From an uncultured Chloroflexota bacterium (GTDB taxonomy: Bacteria > Chloroflexota > Dehalococcoidia > UBA3495): a stretch of DNA of 6,837 nucleotides. The DNA lies in NCBI GenBank assembly GCA_913020235.1, contig CAJWBT010000130.1, positions 1 to 6,837 on the forward strand, read 5' to 3'. Positions 5,560 to 6,837 of this stretch are shown piece after piece. The first letter of the stretch is position 1. Each line of letters starts with the position of its first letter. The position numbers and the translations under genes are program-made. The notes under the pieces were generated by a model. That model had not been told where the DNA came from and searched no databases. It was given only the letters and a program-made list of their open reading frames with translations.

Positions 5560-6369
5560 ATGCCGTTTGCGGAACTGGGACCTCAGAAGCGAATCTGGTA
5601 CGAGATCACCGGCCAGGGTGAGCCGTTGGTGCAGGTTCCCGGTGGCGCTCTGGGGCTGCGGAACTTCTCCCGGGTTTCACCGGTGCTGGCCCGCAACTTT
5701 CGAGTGGTGGACTACGACCCGGTGGGCACGGGCAAGAGCACCCCAACCCCACGGGGATACGTGTTACAAGACTGGACCAACGACCTTCGGGACTTGCTGG
5801 ACACCCTGGCGATTCCCCGGGCCCACCTGCACGGCACATCCACTGGAGGCCATACGTGCCTAAATTTCGCTGCTCAGTTCCCGGAGCGGGTGATGAAAAT
5901 GGTTCTTGTGGGAGTCGTGGCTCAATACGATACGGCTATGCGCCTCAACCGGAAGGTGGCCAAAGCCCTCGCCGGGAGCGTGGGCATGGAGGCGGTCGCG
6001 GAATTGACGGCCCAGGCCGTGCTGACGCGAGACTTTCTGGATAGCCCGGAGGCGGGCCCTCTGCTAGAGCAGATGAAGTCTATCTTCGGCGAGATACCCC
6101 CTGATTCCTATATCGCAACCGTTGAGGCCAGTGAGAATGCGAACCTGGGACCGGACCTGCCCCGTATCACCGCCCCGACCCTGGTGATCAACGGAGAGTA
6201 CTCCACCTTCTCACCGGTAGACACGGGCCCGAAGGGTATCGGTGGCCGCGGCATCGCACAGGCGGTCCCCAAAGGGCGGCTGGTGGTCATAAAAGGAGCG
6301 GGGCATCTGGTGATGATGGAGCGGTTCCAGGAGGTATGCGACAACATCATAGATTTCCTGAAAGAGTAG
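5560..6369 (+). CDS. Alpha/beta hydrolase family protein
   Basis: This is a 269-residue single-domain alpha/beta hydrolase, normal for the esterase / C-C hydrolase / haloperoxidase-like group. It is cytoplasmic, with no signal peptide. Landmarks are the oxyanion-side loop VPGGALG (26-32), VVDYDPVGTGKS (49-60), the nucleophile elbow GTSTGG with Ser94 (92-97), the usual PERVMKMVLVG strand (108-118), PTLVINGEYS (206-215) and the histidine motif KGAGHLVMMERF (245-256, His249). At the place where most relatives have the catalytic Asp after a GExD pattern, this protein reads GEYS, so the third triad member seems to be missing or moved. The start could be GTG 5557 or ATG 5560. I prefer the ATG because GGGGG at 5551-5555 is then four bases away; an in-frame stop at 5539 rules out longer forms. 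The substrate is unknown. Confidence 0.92.
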   Translation: MPFAELGPQKRIWYEITGQGEPLVQVPGGALGLRNFSRVSPVLARNFRVVDYDPVGTGKSTPTPRGYVLQDWTNDLRDLLDTLAIPRAHLHGTSTGGHTCLNFAAQFPERVMKMVLVGVVAQYDTAMRLNRKVAKALAGSVGMEAVAELTAQAVLTRDFLDSPEAGPLLEQMKSIFGEIPPDSYIATVEASENANLGPDLPRITAPTLVINGEYSTFSPVDTGPKGIGGRGIAQAVPKGRLVVIKGAGHLVMMERFQEVCDNIIDFLKE

Positions 6370-6462
6370 GAGGTCACTCGGTCAGGTCTTCACCACCCCG
6401 ACTCCCACGGCCTCGAACATACCCTCTCCCAGGCTCCCACCGGGACGGCCCTCATCTACTCG

Positions 6463-6475
6463 GTGTCGTCGACAC
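6463..6475. repeat. Perfect 6-1-6 palindrome
   Basis: GTGTCG-T-CGACAC is a perfect 13-base dyad. It partly overlaps a second inverted repeat, ACACTAT (6472-6478) and ATAGTGT (6485-6491), with a 6-base loop, so this spot could form alternative hairpins. The size suits a dimeric regulator. The matching class of dyad at 6515-6527 is centred 52 bases away. Confidence 0.35.
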
Positions 6476-6514
6476 TATGAGCCGATAGTGTGTGCATGGT
6501 GGTGACCTGAAGTA

Positions 6515-6527
6515 CACTTCTGAAGTG
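6515..6527. repeat. Second perfect 6-1-6 palindrome
   Basis: CACTTC-T-GAAGTG is a perfect 13-base dyad of the same design as the one at 6463-6475, but with different bases. CTGAAGT also occurs as a direct repeat at 6507-6513 and 6520-6526. It may be an operator or a hairpin. No T tract follows to mark it as a terminator. Confidence 0.35.
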
Positions 6528-6553
6528 AGAGCCAATGTGACCGTCCCCCGAAG

Positions 6554-6686
6554 CTAGTACTCAGTCAACTTGGTTTTGAAAGGATGTCATTCCGAGGAGC
6601 AGGGCGACGAGGAATCTTATCGTTACGCTGAGATTCTTCGCTTCGCTCAAAATGACGATTGCAGATTAAGGTTGACTGAGCACTAG
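6554..6686. mobile_element. MITE-like non-autonomous element with terminal and inner inverted repeats
   Basis: The outer ends CTAGTACTCAGTCAAC (6554-6569) and the reverse complement of 6671-6686 (CTAGTGCTCAGTCAAC) match at 15 of 16 bases. The element is about 133 bases and has no coding capacity. Inside it, a second inverted repeat pairs GTCATT (6586-6591) with AATGAC (6651-6656) and GAATCT (6612-6617) with AGATTC (6631-6636). The inner part has the wording of the GTCATTC-x-GAG...GAATCT palindromes scattered through many environmental bacterial genomes. The flanking CTAG, or the TA within it, could be the target-site duplication; a TA duplication would suit an IS630/Tc1-mariner-like helper. 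There is no transposase in the window. The element sits between the hydrolase and the oxidoreductase gene. Confidence 0.7.
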
Positions 6687-6687
6687 T

Positions 6688-6710
6688 ATCGTTGGCTAAA
6701 GTGTAACGAT
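6688..6710. promoter_or_regulatory. Palindrome just upstream of the oxidoreductase gene, possible operator
   Basis: ATCGTT (6688-6693) and AACGAT (6705-6710) are perfect 6-base complements with 11 bases between them, ending 21 bases before the ATG at 6732. This is the place and size expected of an operator for a dimeric repressor, for example one controlling a sugar or cyclitol dehydrogenase gene. It abuts the MITE-like element, whose right end supplies a TTGACT that could act as a -35. No good -10 is visible at the right distance. Confidence 0.35.
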
Positions 6711-6731
6711 TCCATTTGAGGAGCCGGCGTC

Positions 6732-6837
6732 ATGGTAAACAAGATTCGCTTGGGGTTTGTGGGAGCTAACGTTAGCTCGACTTGGTCATCCCAGTCGCAC
6801 TTCCCGGCGCTACTGGCCAGTCCGGATGTCGAGCTTA
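6732..6837 (+). CDS. Gfo/Idh/MocA family oxidoreductase, N-terminal part, cut by window edge
   Basis: Only the first 35 codons are present and the gene runs off the right end. The translation starts MVNKIRLGFVGANVSSTW (residues 1-18) and goes on to SQSHFPALLASPDVEL. This is the start of the Rossmann NAD(P)-binding domain of the Gfo/Idh/MocA family: first beta strand and glycine turn (IRLGFVGAN), then the conserved H-x-P-A-L in the first helix and the second strand at DVEL. Some Gal80-like and galactose-dehydrogenase-like members have the same G-A-N turn followed by a W...H-x-P-A-L. Such enzymes oxidise sugars, cyclitols or related polyols with NAD(P). The ATG at 6732 has GAGGAG 8 bases upstream. 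The substrate cannot be predicted from this fragment. Confidence 0.85.
   Translation, partial: MVNKIRLGFVGANVSSTWSSQSHFPALLASPDVEL

Larger units (their letters stand above)
6370..6553. other. Non-coding stretch after the hydrolase, possible short gene remnant on the minus strand
   Basis: No intact gene is visible. On the minus strand a frame ending in a stop at 6384-6382 reads DEGRPGGSLGEGMFEAVGVG and then VVKT, which looks like the C-terminal end of a real protein. The frame is closed by a stop codon about 30 codons upstream (near 6480). If real, it is the truncated tail of a lost gene that would have converged on the hydrolase. I do not recognise the family. The rest holds the palindromes listed separately. 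Confidence 0.35.

Noticed and set aside
6586..6656. CRISPR repeat or small RNA gene
   Set aside because: There is a single inverted-repeat unit with no regular spacing or second copy. The flanking terminal repeats explain it better as a MITE-like element.

Overview
The window is bacterial DNA of fairly high GC content. It holds two divergent blocks of genes, and a partial gene runs off each end. I see no rRNA, tRNA, CRISPR array or intact transposase. The taxon cannot be fixed from the sequence. A type II glutamine synthetase next to amt and PII, the mixed catabolic genes, and the style of a small palindromic repeat suggest an environmental lineage such as Chloroflexota (Dehalococcoidia/SAR202-like) or Actinobacteria-like bacteria. 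This is a low-confidence impression.

Left block (1-2293, minus strand): a nitrogen-assimilation module. In transcription order it reads amt (ammonium channel, 2293-1082), a PII signal protein (1013-660), and, after a 388-base gap, the N-terminal 90 codons of a type II glutamine synthetase (271-1, cut by the window edge). Ammonium uptake, nitrogen sensing and ammonium fixation are therefore together. Upstream of amt is a run of four 5-base boxes at exact 11-base intervals (2373-2410), which resembles the operator of the actinobacterial nitrogen regulator GlnR. The PII protein lacks the tyrosine that is covalently modified in enterobacteria and actinobacteria.

Right block (2702-6837, plus strand): four genes that look catabolic or accessory. 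They are a conserved protein of unknown function (2702-3574), an MmgE/PrpD family protein (3773-5146), an alpha/beta hydrolase (5560-6369) and the start of a Gfo/Idh/MocA oxidoreductase (6732 to the window end). The gaps between them are 198, 413 and 362 bases, and candidate promoters precede the first and third genes, so they are probably not one tight operon. They may still serve a common degradative purpose, but no pathway can be named.

Between the hydrolase and the oxidoreductase lies a 133-base element with 16-base terminal inverted repeats and a second, inner inverted repeat. It looks like a non-autonomous transposable element (MITE-like). The same gap holds two perfect 6-1-6 palindromes and one palindrome just upstream of the oxidoreductase. 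I found no clear new multi-gene system. The points most worth checking are the PII variant, the operator-like array, the MITE-like element, the uncharacterised 290-residue protein and the hydrolase with an apparently missing catalytic acid.
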